DNA of 64,000 nt from Typhlomys cinereus (Eukaryota; Chordata; Mammalia; Rodentia; Platacanthomyidae), in the NCBI GenBank assembly GCA_023101885.1, contig JALPQD010000004.1, positions 12,483,688-12,547,687 on the forward strand. The letters are read 5' to 3'. The notes under the pieces are model-generated. The model was not told where the DNA came from. It ran no database searches and saw only the letters and a list, made by a program, of their open reading frames with translations. Made by a program: the position numbers and the translations under genes. The stretch's first letter is position 1. Every line of letters begins with the position of its first letter. Shown piece by piece: positions 44,614 to 58,390 of the stretch.

Positions 44614-46549
44614 TTGGTAACTACCGACTCCCAGGAGGCTACTAGTAATGTTCTAGACAGAGGGTTTATTAGTTTTTAACTGCAGACTCATCAGGAAGCA
44701 AGGAAAGAAAAATGCATAAGGATAGGACAGTAGCACTGGACGCTAGTTTCTTCAGGCCTACCTTATTTTGGTGTCTCTCAAACTGGCTAATTTCATTTGA
44801 TACAAAGTTGTTGAAGGACTATTCAAATGAGAAAATACAGAAAGACACATGCAGCATAATGAAAAATTTGAAGGCTCAAAGAAGATCAGAAAACTATGAA
44901 TCAAGCAATGTCTTTAATGTGAGGTTCTGCAGTGAGAAAGCAGTGTTCTAGCAACTCTGTCCCCACCAAGAACAGAAGGGATTATTATTTTCCACCCAAA
45001 TGAAAGCCTGAGACTCAGGAGATGATTAGAAACACAATTATTTTCCTATATTAGGAGACTTACTTTGTCAAATAACAATCACTACATGAGTAACAATGAA
45101 GCTTTGATTTGCCATTTCATCGACTGAATTCAGATGTCCTTTATATTGTTCTCTGGCACTAATGAGCAGAAAAGAAATAGGGGATATTGTATTTGGGACT
45201 ATGAAATTTATTTTTGTCCTCTGACACTAGACAGTGCACAGCCTGGTATAGAAGTAAATGTTCACTCAACAAATCATAAGTGTTGCTGAAAATTTTGCTT
45301 CTAGTAGGAATGTAGAAAACCAAATAGGAACATTGTTCCTAGTCTAAGAAAATCAACAAAACTAAACCTTATAAAAGTTCTATTTTCTGAGCCCAGCAGA
45401 GAGCTGAATTTGTAGAATTATAAGATGAATTAACTCTGAAAGTTAGCAATGGCCAGGAAGCAGGACAGGACACACATGGCTCCCTTGAAGGCAACACAGG
45501 CAGAAAGAACAACCATGAGCGAACAGAGGACTCTTCAAATTTCAGTGAATTCCAGGCTACATGAGGGCAAGCATAACACATTAGAAGCTCTCAGAAACAA
45601 GGATAGTTCATGTCCACTTAGCAGATCCTGGGGGGGGAGGTCACCCTCCCTTGCCCCAGTCCTGCATCCCTGCCATTTAGGAATACAAAACCAAATGATG
45701 TCCAGAACCCATAATTCCAGGCACAGAAACCAGGGGAATCTTGCTCTATTGCATTGAGTGAAAAGATTAAAAAGGAAAAACAAACAAACAAAACAAAACC
45801 CAAAACCACCAGTATTCACACTTCAGTAACACAGGTAACCAAAGACAACAGATGGACACTCTATTCATGGCACAAGCATACAGCACCTGATGAAAACAGG
45901 AGTGGGAAGGGGAGGGGAGTTATGCCAGGACTACTAAGAATTCTTAAGTGCTCCAGGATTCCCAAAGCAAAATAAGGCCAGAGATACCAGAGATACCATT
46001 GGAAGTATCTGATGACTGTGATTTACTGGAGATGCACATAACAGACGCAAAACCCAGTTTAGGTCCACTTCAGCTAACACTGTTAAATCCATAGTAGACC
46101 TAAGGGTAGCATCATACTTAGCTCCAGTTACCAATATGTCAGTCTTCAACATCCTTTCTGTACAGACACTGGGAATTAATATTAAACCCTTTCGCACATG
46201 AATAATTTAGGCACCACCAAGATAAAAAAGATTATAAAAGCATTTGATTATTGTAATGGACACAAGTTTGAAAGAAATAGAACCACAACGCATGCAATAA
46301 TGTCAGGAAAAAAACCCCAGTAAGATAAATGCAAAGAAAAGTACAAACAGTAGTATAAATGATGCCAAAAATTAAAATTAACTATAAAAGTTTGATGAAG
46401 TCTGTTGAAGGAAACATAACCTCTAAGAAATGGCAGCATAAGATGCTGTAAATGTTGGAATGCAGCAAGACCTTCATCAGCATGGGTGGAAGGAAAAGCT
46501 CCAACCAAAAATTTTGTGAGAAGTAAAATATTTTTGTGTCAAGAACAAT

Positions 46550-47230
46550 GGACAACCTTAAGAAAATATTAGCAGATCAAATTTAGGAACATAAAACAAT
46601 TATGTTTTGTAACCAAGTGGGAGATGTTCCTGGAATGAAAGATTCTATTACTTGAAATCAGTTAATATAATAATCCTTATAGATTTAATGAGGGGCAAAA
46701 TTGACCTAATCATTTTACTAGGTATAGCAAAAAAAAATTTAACATATACAAAGACCTTTAGTGACAAAAAAGACACTCAAGAAACTACTAGAAAGGAACT
46801 TATGAGATTATAAATGGAATCTATGGAGACTTCCATAATATCCTATATTAAATTGCAAAAAACTGAATATTTTAATCATAAAATCAGAAACAAAGCAAAT
46901 TTACATGATCTTGCCACTTCTGTTCAAGATGGTATTGACCATTCTAATCAGAAAAACTAAGAAGGGAAAAAAGTTGGGAAGGAAAGAGGGAGGGAGAGAC
47001 TAGGGAGGAGAGGTGTTAGGAAGGATTAAAATGACCTCTATAAAAGGTGACATACTCTTTTCTAGAGACACTAAAGAAGGTGCCCGAAAAAGATTTCTAG
47101 AACTATTATTAAGAGTAAAAACAAGTGTTTAGCAATAAACTCTGACACTTAAGGTCAACTGATTTTCAACAAAACCTATTATTGGGCAATAGCTTCTTTG
47201 TGTATGGTGCTGAGAAGCTGGATGCCCAGG
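46550..47230 (+). mobile_element. old L1 ORF2 remnant
   Basis: With many stops and frame changes, the plus strand still reads ILADQI, then NQVGDVPGMKD (compare L1 NQVGFIPGMQG), and further on WFSTKP and a CPGAKE stretch. It is much older than the two rodent L1 copies elsewhere in the window. Confidence 0.65.
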
Positions 47231-47244
47231 TGCAAAAGAATGAA

Positions 47245-47540
47245 TTTGGGGCTGGGGAAATGACTTGGTGGATTTACCCAGGAATCACGAGGCAAAGAGA
47301 GGGAATCCCCAGGCAAACTGGCTAACTAACGTACTAGCTGACCGGTTAGCTCTAAGTTCAATTGAGGGAACTTAATAATAAAAGTAAAGTGTGATTGAAG
47401 AAGACAGCTTGCATCAACTTTGCCTGTCCCCACATGCTTATGTACACACATGTATATCCACACACACACTATGTACCCACAGTAGGCACACAGGCACATG
47501 TACATGCATGCTCAGGCAATTGTGTGCACACACACCACTA
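47245..47540 (+). mobile_element. degraded tRNA-head SINE
   Basis: TTTGGGGCTGGGGAAATGAC head-like start, then a CA/TGCATG-rich tail (47450-47540). Very diverged; possibly B2-related. Confidence 0.35.
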
Positions 47541-48884
47541 CTGCCACCAACAGACCTTTAAGTACCAGAGTTGAAGAATGCAATCTCTAACCTGCAAAGT
47601 TCAGTAATTTCAACAGCAAAATTGATCAAGAAGGAAGAGTAAATAATGGGCTAGAAAATAGGTTCCAGAAAATTTGATTTCCCACTGGCCACAGGTAGAA
47701 GTCATTTTTTCCCCCATTTCTTCAGGAAAAAGGAACCTTTCACTATCTTCCCCCTTCTTCTCCATAAAAAGTACCTCTTAGATCCTAATAATTAAACACT
47801 TCTAGGAAATGGAATGAAAAAAATATGAGTCATAAGGCTTTCCAGTCAGTGAGTTATCTAAATAGTTTACAAAACCTAGAACGCCTGGCGACCTACAAAT
47901 TGTGGCCTGGGTGCTATAAAGAAGAGCATGCCATGCAAAATTTTTAACTACCCAGGAACTTATAATTATTTGGGTTCCCTTCTTCTGCTGCACCTTTCGG
48001 GGCTTTGTAAATAAGCCCTACTAGCCATACAGAAGGTGGTCTTTGTGGTGATAATTTCAATCTGTTTGGTTTTCTAGCTTTCAAGATGAATCATTTCTTC
48101 TTCCAAACAATTTGATTTTGCAAATGATTTACAGCTACAGGAATGCTAAGTATGATTTTACATTGCTCCCTTGGTCTTATTATTTATGACTATCTCCCAA
48201 GAAGAGGACGCACTTTATTACTTTGGTGAATATGGGAAAGGGTATAGGGCATCCAGACCCCTGGTGCCTAGCTACCCCTCACCTCAGGGAATTTTAATTC
48301 AGTTTGAAGAAAATGTGTATTTCATCTGCCATTTCCAGCTGTGTTCTTCAATCAAGCTCTTCAGCAGAGAAGAAGTATATGCTCCTTGGTATATACTTTT
48401 TCAATGTGTTGTGATCTCAAAGGTAATTCCTGTCACCAGAGAATGCAAGGTTCCGGTTGTATGGGTGTGGGTTAAGATATCCATTGAATTTGGAGATATA
48501 GAACAGAGGAATAACTTTCTGTACAATGTAGGAATGTTTATTTCAATATATAGAGAAAAATCTTTGGGACTTCAACCTAAAGAGAGGCTGAAAAAAGTAT
48601 TGCAGCAGCCACTATAAGATACAAGCATCTCTAGCGTTCAATATAAGTGGTTCAAGTACCTGTTTGGTTGAGAAATCTGGACTATTTACTAGATCTTTAC
48701 TTGACCTTTTACTTGATCTGCTCCATGAATTTCTGGAATTAAGGACTTTCATAAACTTACAGTGTGAAGGCATGACTGAAAAAGGTACAAAGTTAATTGA
48801 TTATTGTAGTTGAAATCTGGAATATCACATAGATTCCCAAGGCTTGAAGGCCTGTTCTCGAAATGTGTTAGGAAGTTAAACTTT

Positions 48885-50186
<1,302 letters not shown>

Positions 50187-50205
50187 AGGAAGTTAAGAAA
50201 CTTTT

Positions 50206-52552
50206 TTTAATTTTTTTTATTTTTTTATACATTTTTTATTATTACCGCTCATACAAACTTAATAGATAGACCAGTTCCCTCCCTCCCTCCTCCTCCCCCC
50301 AAACCCCCTGCTCCCCCTTCTCTCCCTCCCCATCCCCCAGTGCCTCCCCCCCAATTCCCAGAGAGTCCTTTATTGTGTATGCCTAACTCTCCTCTTGGTC
50401 CTCCTCTCCGATGACGTACAAGGACCCAGTGGCGTTTCTCTGAACCCTTTCTCGTGTTTCCCTTAAGCATAGGAACACTACTGTGGCTGTCAATCCCTTG
50501 CCTCCAAGGATCTTGATGCCTTTAGCTGATGCTAGACTTTGTGAGGACAATAGTGTGTTGGACATTGCGCAGGGCATGCAAAGTCCTATTATGATTGCTT
50601 CGGCCCTAACTAGTGTGGAGAATCTTGCAAATCATTGCTCCTCCCATCCTTTTGCTCTTACACTCTTACCGCCTCCTCTTCCGCAAATGTTCCTGAGCTT
50701 CAAGATTGGGAGAGATTAGGCTGGCCTAGTTCTATGTGGTTGATATAGAGTCTCTGAAGTGCTGGATTGTGGTTTGTTGATTTTCTTTTGCAGTTTTGCT
50801 GCTCCTGCAATGCCCTTCACTCCATCGTGATGGGCACTGTATGTCACCCCCTGGTCAGAGACAAAAAGCTGTTACACTGGAGTCTTATTATAATAGCACA
50901 TTCAAGGGTAGATGTAATAAAAGTAGGAAACCTCAGAGAAGGAGGTGTCAATCATTCATTTGAAAAATGATTACTTCTTATCTGCCAGACTATATGCCCT
51001 CCCCTTCTGGTGAGATCATACCCCCCCAGTTGTACATGATCAGGCACGAACGTCTGTGAACTTAACCAGGTGTCACATTACTTACTTGCATTCCTTGATG
51101 GAGGCCTATTTTCTCTGCTGTAACATGGTCCCCTCTCTCCTTGTGTCTGGTGTGGCCCTCCAACCCCATCCCTCCTGTTCATAATCCTTGCAATTACTGT
51201 ATTACATAGGTTTACCTTTGAGTGTCTCAATGTGGGCTGGGTGAGTTTGGTACTAGGAGCCACCTATTAGGGAGTACATACGGCGCTTAATTTTCTGGGT
51301 TTGGGATACTTCACTTAATATAATTGTTTCTAATGACATCCATTTCCCAGCAAATTCCAGTAATTCATCGTTTTTGATGGCTGAGTAGTACTCCATTGTA
51401 TAGATGTACCACAGTTTCCTTATCCACTCGTCAACTGTTGGACATTTGGGTTGATTCCATGACTTTGCTATTGTAAACAGTGCTGCTATGAACATGGTCA
51501 TGCTTGTGCTATCGAGGTGAACCTCTGCTGCATATGGGGTTATTCCCAAAAGTGGGATAGCAGGGTCATATGGCATTTCAATCTTTAATTTCTTTAAGAA
51601 TCTCCAGACGGCTCGCCAGAGTGGCTGTATGAGCCTGCATTCCTACCAGCAATGTAGGAGAGTTCCCCTCTCTCCACATCCTCTCCAGCATTGTAGTTGT
51701 TTGTATTGTGGATTTTTGCCATTCTGACTGGGGTGAGATGATATCTCAGGGAAGTTTTGATTTGCATTTCCCTGATGGCTAAGGAAGTGGAACATTTTTT
51801 AAGATACTTGTTAGACATTTTAATGTCATCCCTGGTAAAATTTCTTTTAAGTTCCAGGGCCCATTTTTTAATTGGGCCATTGTTTTCCTTGGAGTTTAGT
51901 TTTCTAAGTTCTTTGTGCACTCTGGACAGTAGAGCTCTATCAGATATGTGGTTAGTGAAGATTTTCTCCCATTCTGTGGGTTGCCTTTGAGCTCATGTTA
52001 CAATCTCTTTATCTGAACAGAAGATCTTTAATTTCACAAGATCCCAACTGTTGAGAGTTGGTAACAGTGACTGTGCCATTGGATGTCTGTTTAGGAAATG
52101 TTGGCCTAGCCCAATCAGCTCGAGGGAGTTCTCTATCCTTTCAACTATGGTTTTTATAGTCTCTGGCCTGATATCAAGGTCCTTGATCCATTTGGAATTA
52201 AGTCTTGTACATGGTGACAAGTACGGGTCCAGCTTTAATCTTCTGCATGTGGAGATCCAGTTTTGCCAGCACCATTTGTTGAAGATGCTGTTCTTTTTCC
52301 ATTGGATTCTTTGGGCCCCTTTGTCGAAGATCAAATGGCTGTAATGGGCTTATATCTGGGTCCTCAACCCTTATCCATTGATCTGTGTGTCTATTTTGGA
52401 GCCAGTACCAGGCAGTTTTTATAACTATGGATTTGTAGTATAGACTAAGGTTTGGTATGGTGATACCTCCAGCAGTGTTTTTGTTACTCAGGATTGTCTT
52501 TGCTATCCTGGGTCTTTTGTGCCTCCACATGAATTTTGAGATTATTTGGTCA
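50206..52552 (-). mobile_element. 5'-truncated L1 with ORF2 remnant
   Basis: Same L1 family as 32313-36367 in reverse, reaching from the A-tail (T-rich on plus, 50206-50230) through the G-rich 3' UTR to ORF2 codons near [18 protein letters not shown]2 pieces lie at 52530-52198, 52334-51993, 51920-51594 and 51576-51253, so it is frameshifted. The flanks are AGGAAGTTAAGAAACTTTT (50187-50205) and AGGAAGTAAAGAAACTTTT (52553-52571), 19 bp with one mismatch. Confidence 0.94.
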
Positions 52553-53153
52553 AGGAAGTAAAGAAACTTTTGAGGAGTGAGGCCTAATGATCCTCCTTCA
52601 AGTCTTTAGGGGCATGCCTTGAAAGTGACATCAGCTCCCCACTCCTGTTGTTTTGTTTCCTGGCCATGGCATGTCTGGTTTGCCCCTTCTCCAAACAGGC
52701 CAAATGTAATGTGGACAAAAACAGTCATGAAATGGAACTTTCAAAACAGGAGCCAGAAAAAATGGTTTATCCTTTATGAGTCAAAATGTTTGTTACAAAG
52801 ATGAGAACTCTCTCTCTCTGACACACATGTATCCGCAGTCTCAAATACTTCACACATTACAGAAACTACCATAATGACAAGACTGGGTTAAGAAAATTGG
52901 ACAATATTGAAGTACACTGGTTTGAAGAAAGGCAGGTTGAACAAGGATATTAATTTAAATTAGAAGTTGGTAACTGTTCTCACACGACAACAAAATTGTA
53001 ACTTTTAGGGGTCATCTTTTGAATGTAGCATCGAAATTGACCCAAAGTTCTAATGTGTTGGAGTGTATTTGTCCTTCCTTCAAAAATGTAACATCAGACC
53101 AAGGAAAGTGACCTCAAAGCTTATCTAATTATCCGTACATGAGATCTCATTAT

Positions 53154-53159
<6 letters not shown>

Positions 53160-53204
<45 letters not shown>
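53160..53204. repeat. (CA)n microsatellite
   Basis: About 22 perfect CA units, not attached to a recognisable SINE body. Confidence 0.97.
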
Positions 53205-53208
<4 letters not shown>

Positions 53209-53814
53209 TTCATTCCACAGAATTCAGTATCTTGCAGATAATATGTATTAATTTTCCTTCCTCTGACAGTGGTAATTTTCAGATCCTTGTTGTGATACAT
53301 AAACTATTTTAATTGGAGTAAATTGAGATAGAGAAATGTCACTCTGTCAAAACTGTCTTGCCTTGCAAGTTCTTCTACCAAACACTTGATTTTAACTTAA
53401 GGCAAACTCTCAGGATGAAGGCAAACTTCACTGAACTCTCTGTCAACACATGACTCCATGCGTCCCTAGTCCAGTTACACAGTCTTTGTTCCCCTCTGGA
53501 CCATTACAAGCTGAGCTTCCACTCCCTGTGTCTCTCATAGCTTTGTTCTCTTTCAAGCTCTGACAAGATTGGCCTTTTTGGCCTGGTTTCCAAGATGCAA
53601 AGACTTTCCCAGCACAAAGTTCCCAAATTCTCCTTATTTCTTCCAAGAAACAGTCCCAAAGGCACACTAGCCACACTACAATAACTGTCATACTGCTGGG
53701 TACCAACTTCTATTAGTTTCACAAACAAGAACTTCACAAATTTCTCTCAAAACAATTCATGTTGTGGTACCAGATGATCTTAATCTTACAGCAATACCTT
53801 ATTCTTTGTACTTA

Positions 53815-54165
53815 TTTTTATATTAGTCACCCTTTTCTGTTGCTGTGAGACAATACCCAAAGTCAAGCAACTTAAATGGAGAAAGGGAGATTTAATCAAC
53901 TTACGGTTCCAGAGGGGAGACATATTCTTTCAAGGTGGAAATGGCATGGCTGGTGGCAAAAGCTGTATACAGGCTAAGTCTCATTCATCCAGGAGGCTGA
54001 GAGCTGTAAGACTGCCAACTGTTAGAGCAGGTCTCTCCCAAAGTAGGGTGGGACTAATCCACTTCAAGGTTCACCTCCTATGACTACCTTCTTAAAAGTG
54101 CCATGACCTTCCTAAATATATGAGTCTGTGGGGGACATATTTCATACCATGATAACACTTGCTGC
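53815..54165 (-). mobile_element. old hAT-like rodent repeat
   Basis: It begins CTTTTCTGTTGCTGTGAGAC and has GGGTGGGACTAATCCACTTC and GTGGGGGACATATTTCATAC. The start parallels the left piece at 32140-32312. Confidence 0.5.
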
Positions 54166-54239
54166 TATTTTATTTTGTGCCACTTTTTAGTGTCCTTTCT
54201 TAATATGATGCAGATGTTGAAATTTGAGATTGACTTAAT

Positions 54240-54531
54240 ACTTTTTTAAAAAAATTTATTATTTATTCAATTGTGCGTGTGTGCATGTGTGTATGTGTGT
54301 GTGTATGTATGTGTGTGTATAAGCACAGGCCAATTCGGGAATCACCATGGACCGCCTCTACCTCCTCCTTGTTTACTCTGCCCTAGGATTCACAGGCTCC
54401 GCCCTACCAGGACCAGAAACGCAGGCCGCCCCCGCTTCCGCCCAGCGTCTATACCTGGGGTCTAGGATCTGAACTCAGGACCTTCTGCCTGCAAGGCAGA
54501 GGCTTAACCCCTGAGCCATCTCTCCAGCCCC
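54240..54531 (-). mobile_element. tRNA-head SINE, second subfamily
   Basis: Reversed copy with AACGCAGGCCGCCCCCGCTT in the body and CTGAGCCATCTCTCCAGCCC at the head. Flanked by GAGATTGACTTAAT at 54226-54239 and 54532-54545. Confidence 0.94.
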
Positions 54532-54693
54532 GAGATTGACTTAATTCTTGAGCAATTCATTTCTTATTTCAGGTTTCTTTTAGCAACAGATTTTGCCTTC
54601 TGCTGTGTTCGCATTCATATAGCACTAACATCCTTGTGGAATATCTTGGAAAGCTCAAGAAAATATTTTATTTCTTTGCTATTATAAATTTTA

Positions 54694-54895
54694 TGGGTTG
54701 GAGAGATGGCTCAGGGATTAAGACTCTGTCTCACATGCAGAAGGTCTTGAGTTCAGATCCCAGGTCCCATGTAAAAAATGCCAGGTAAAAATGGCAGCAG
54801 CCTGCACTTCTGGCCCTGGTAGGCAGAGCCTGGGAAATTCCAGAGTGAAGCAAAAAGGAGGAAGAAGCAATCCAGGATGATTCCTGAAGTTACAG
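54694..54895 (+). mobile_element. tRNA-head SINE, 3' part missing
   Basis: Good head (GTTGGAGAGATGGCTCAGGG) and body up to GATGATTCCTGAAGTTAC, then an abrupt switch into a hAT-like element. The tail is lost. Confidence 0.88.
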
Positions 54896-55213
54896 CTTGA
54901 CGGGAGGGCACGCACCAACACCAGGGCCGAGGGAACAGGCCACACCATCACCACATAACGGCCGAGAGATGGACAATCCTTACTTGCCAGACCAGCATGT
55001 CTGGCCAAGTGAACAGAAGGATGCCGACTCTCTCAACCAGCTCTCCCTGATTTATTCCAGGCCTAGTCCCACCCACTATGGGCTGGATCTTCCCCATCAG
55101 CTAGACAATCTCTTGCAGGTTTGCTCTGGGCTAAACTCATCCACTAATTCTCTACAAATGTGCCCAGAGCTCAAACCCTCAACAGTCAAGTTGACACCTG
55201 TGTCTAACTATGA
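54896..55213 (-). mobile_element. hAT-like element, truncated
   Basis: Third copy of the family at 1659-2098 and 19155-19588. It begins inside the element (TGACGGGAGGGCACGC) directly after the broken SINE and ends at CTAACTATGACAT. Confidence 0.7.
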
Positions 55214-57453
55214 CATACGTTTTGGAACTTTATTTCCTTCTCTGCTTGGTTCCTTTCAAATGTATCTTTCAATGCTATATCTGGGTCTTTTCATCGTCAT
55301 CGAGTCATTTCAGCAGAGTGGGGAGAATTATGATAGTCTAAGAAGTAAGGAGGGAACAAGTAAGTCTAAGTCAATGTAGGCAATGATCTTAAGCCTTCCA
55401 AAGACCAAGCGCGGGAACCCGTCCTGGTTTTCTAGTGGTGACTAATGATCTCAGACAGACTCCATAGGTAGTTAAGCCTGCCTACCTGAGAGCACCTGAT
55501 CTGCTGCCTCATTGGTGGTAAGCACTATGGAGAGAAGGGGTGTGAATTATGTCCCAGAAGGAAGGACAAAGGGCTGAGCAAAACTCCTGATTAGCTGCAC
55601 TGGGCCTGCAGTGCAGATCTCCTGGGCAAGGAAAGCAACAGGCCAATAGGGGCTGCCCAACTCTTATTCACAAAACAAGGTAATTAGGCATGTTTACTAA
55701 ATGGCCACTAGGTATAATTTTAGACAGTCTATGTAGTATAGAGCAAATAATTTTGTGGAACGTAAGTAGAGGTGCATTTCCTTTTTAAATACCCACAATG
55801 GTACTGATATTGGCATGCTTCTTTCTTAAAACAGGTACAACTTCATTATCAAATAATATCAATTCCTCATTAAACCAGAGGTGAGAATTGCTTGAGATTT
55901 TTGATAATTTTCATTATATTGTAAATTGTGTCCCTAGGGATCAGAGTTTGATGAGGTTGTTTTTGTTTATTTTTTTCCCCTGTATGTTGTTATGTTGTTT
56001 TGTTTTCTAAAGGAAAAGTCTGCACCTTAGAGACTGAAATGACCCCTAGGAAAGGACAGAGAACTACACAGACTGTAACTTACCAGCTGAAATACAAAAT
56101 TTGATGTTATGCGATTTAGAGTGGTACAAAGGAGAAATAGAACTATTAATATTATTGTGAAACACAAACTAGGAAGAGATAAAAGACTCCCCAGAATATC
56201 ATACAAGAAAGAAAATGAACTAAGATCCCAACCAATGCATATTTTAATAACCCTAAAATTCAGATGCACCTCAGATGATTTAATCTACATGCTTCTGAAA
56301 CCATACCTTCCATTTGTTATCATAGTTTTAGCATCCCACTTACCAGCTGGAACTGGAGTTCTCTGCCCACAGTCTGTAAATTGTTGACAGGCTCATTTCG
56401 AGATAATGTTCATTATCCACACAGTAAAGAAAAGCAAACAAATGTAGAAAGAGTCAGCATAAGGAGAAAAAACTGTTTGTGATTTTATATGTCTAATTCA
56501 ATAATGAGAGTTAAAATTCTGACAATGAAGAATTTGTATACAAGATCCAGTTTACCTGTTTTCTTGAAAATTACATATCAATTCATTCAATGAGAGAGAA
56601 AGAGAGAGATCCTGGGCAAGGAAAGCCACAGGCCAATAGGGGCTGATTTGAGATTGCACTGATTTATTGTTTGACCATTTGAACAAATTAATCAAATTAG
56701 AACTGCAGGTTTCTAAATAAATTTATTCAGTTACTCTAGGTTTTGGAATATATTCAACAAAATTTAATTACACTGACCTATAACACAATATTTGATGTGA
56801 AATAGTTCTTGTTCAGTTATTTATTATAGTAGAATGTTTTTGGATGAGGGAGAAATACTTAAACTGAGGATCTGCTACAAACTGTGTGCATGTGTAAGGT
56901 GTGATTAGCAACTGCTTGTCGAAGACTCTGCTCATAAGGGCTCAAGTTGAGCAAGCACTTAAGAAGCCACAGTGCACTTTTATTGCATAGTCTATTTGGT
57001 TTTGACTATCTGAACCTTTTTTTTTTTTTTTGTATTTCATGCAGGGCTTTGGAAAACAAGCTAATTGTAGGGCCCTTTTTTTAAAGTTTATAATATATTT
57101 GCTTTAATAAACTTGAAGTGACTTATTGCTGCTTAATCTATTATTTGGTACTCATTTACAGTCTTCACTCCCTCAAAGATAAAAATCATCAAGAATGGTT
57201 TGAGAAATGACTTGTCTTAGTCTTCATACAGACTTATCTTCTTTTTAATTTCCTTTTTCTAGTTGTGAAATATGATGCCCGCTTCTGGAGAGCCAGGAAA
57301 GCGCTGGGTCTGTGCTGTCTTTTTCTAACAGTCAGAGCACTTTCCTGTGGTCAGATGGCATAAAGGTTGGAATTGCCATGGGGTCTGTGAACTTTATTTA
57401 TTTAATATATAATTATTCCTTTTATTAATATTACTATTTCAGAAATCCATGCA
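55214..57453. other. intergenic stretch
   Basis: A 35-bp segment (CTGGGCAAGGAAAGC and CAGGCCAATAGGGGCTG) occurs at about 55620-55655 and again at 56611-56645. 55380-55680 is GC-richer and may be an old LTR. The rest shows nothing I recognise. Confidence 0.5.
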
Positions 57454-57643
57454 AACAGAAAGTTTCCTAGAAAAGACTTGTCCTAATCAATCGATCTCAT
57501 ATGATACTTTCTTTTGGCCACTGACAGAAAAAGATGATAATTATTTTGGTGATCTAAGCAGACACATTAAAAAGTCCTATTTCACAAGAGCAATTAAAAC
57601 ATCACGCTTTAGAGACAGTCTGATTGGATCTAGCACACAGTGA
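57454..57643 (+). other. possible terminal exon of an unknown gene
   Basis: A plausible acceptor (TATTAATATTACTATTTCAG, ending at 57441) is followed by an open frame ending in TGA at 57641-57643. The product is balanced, not low-complexity (for example ESFLEKTCPNQSISYDTFFW and FTRAIKTSRFRDSLIGSS). I recognise no family, no upstream exon and no clear poly(A) signal. It may equally be chance or an old retrocopy. Confidence 0.25.
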
Positions 57644-57799
57644 AGCAGGTCCTTAAACATGATCTCCTAAGTACTGCTTTTATTGGGTCATTCTCATTTA
57701 AGGAATTTGAAGATGTAGTTGTGGATATATAGTATGTGAAGAGTCTGAGTGTTAAAGAAACAGAACTCTTTATGGTTCTATAGAACCCATATTAAATCT

Positions 57800-58390
57800 A
57801 TTAATATAAGAATGTTCACATATTATAAACGTGGTTAGCTATCAATTACAGGAAATTTTAAACAGAAACTTTTTGTGCGCATATATATGTAGTTATACAT
57901 ATATATGTGTGTGTATATATATAATTTATGTACATTCACGCACATATATACTTCTGGTAAACCACTTAACTTCAACACGTGTGGGTTTCCCCATCATTTA
58001 CTTTTGGAAAGCAACTTCTGCTTCTTGCATCACCAAGATGTTGTAAGGACGTTGTAACGTGCTGTGCATTGACTTCCTTTTGTGGGAAGAAATGTGTAAA
58101 GCATAAACTCACTAAACAACCCTCCTCTCAGTTGAAGATTTAAAACAGGATAGAGTCCTAACCAAGACACAGATCTAAAAAACAGAGATCTCTGATGCAG
58201 ACATATAGAAAGCATAGGTCTGCAGTCCATTGAAAGTCAACAGTGTTTTTATAGAGCATATATGAGTATACATATGAGTGAATGTACATGAATGTGTATA
58301 TATACATAACTACGTATATATGCACATGAAAGGTTACTAAAATTGATAGCTAACCACATTTATAATATGTGAGAATATTCTTATATTAAC
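57800..58390. repeat. inverted repeat with about 310-bp spacer
   Basis: Arm 1 (57800-57950) and arm 2 (about 58258-58390, reversed) share TTAATATAAGAAT, ACATATTATAAA, GTGGTTAGCTATCAATT and then TA-rich sequence ending GTACATTCAC. The first 50 bp are over 90% identical, the remainder less. Confidence 0.8.

Larger units (their letters stand above)
44212..48884. other. upstream intergenic stretch
   Basis: It holds the promoter region, a GAG/GAA tract (44476-44613), old L1 remnants (46550-47230), a B2-like scrap (47245-47540) and a long unexplained open frame (48186-48617). 44700-46500 is otherwise featureless to me. Confidence 0.6.
52572..54225. other. intergenic stretch
   Basis: It contains a (CA)n tract (53160-53204) and an old hAT-like repeat (53815-54165). 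Nothing else recognised. Confidence 0.65.

Noticed and set aside
45449..45757. 102-codon plus-strand frame
   Set aside because: No recognisable family, a low-complexity C-rich stretch, and an overlapping frame of equal length on the other strand.
53160..53204. Regular CA repeats as a possible CRISPR or satellite array
   Set aside because: A plain dinucleotide microsatellite with no spacers; this is a mammalian genome.
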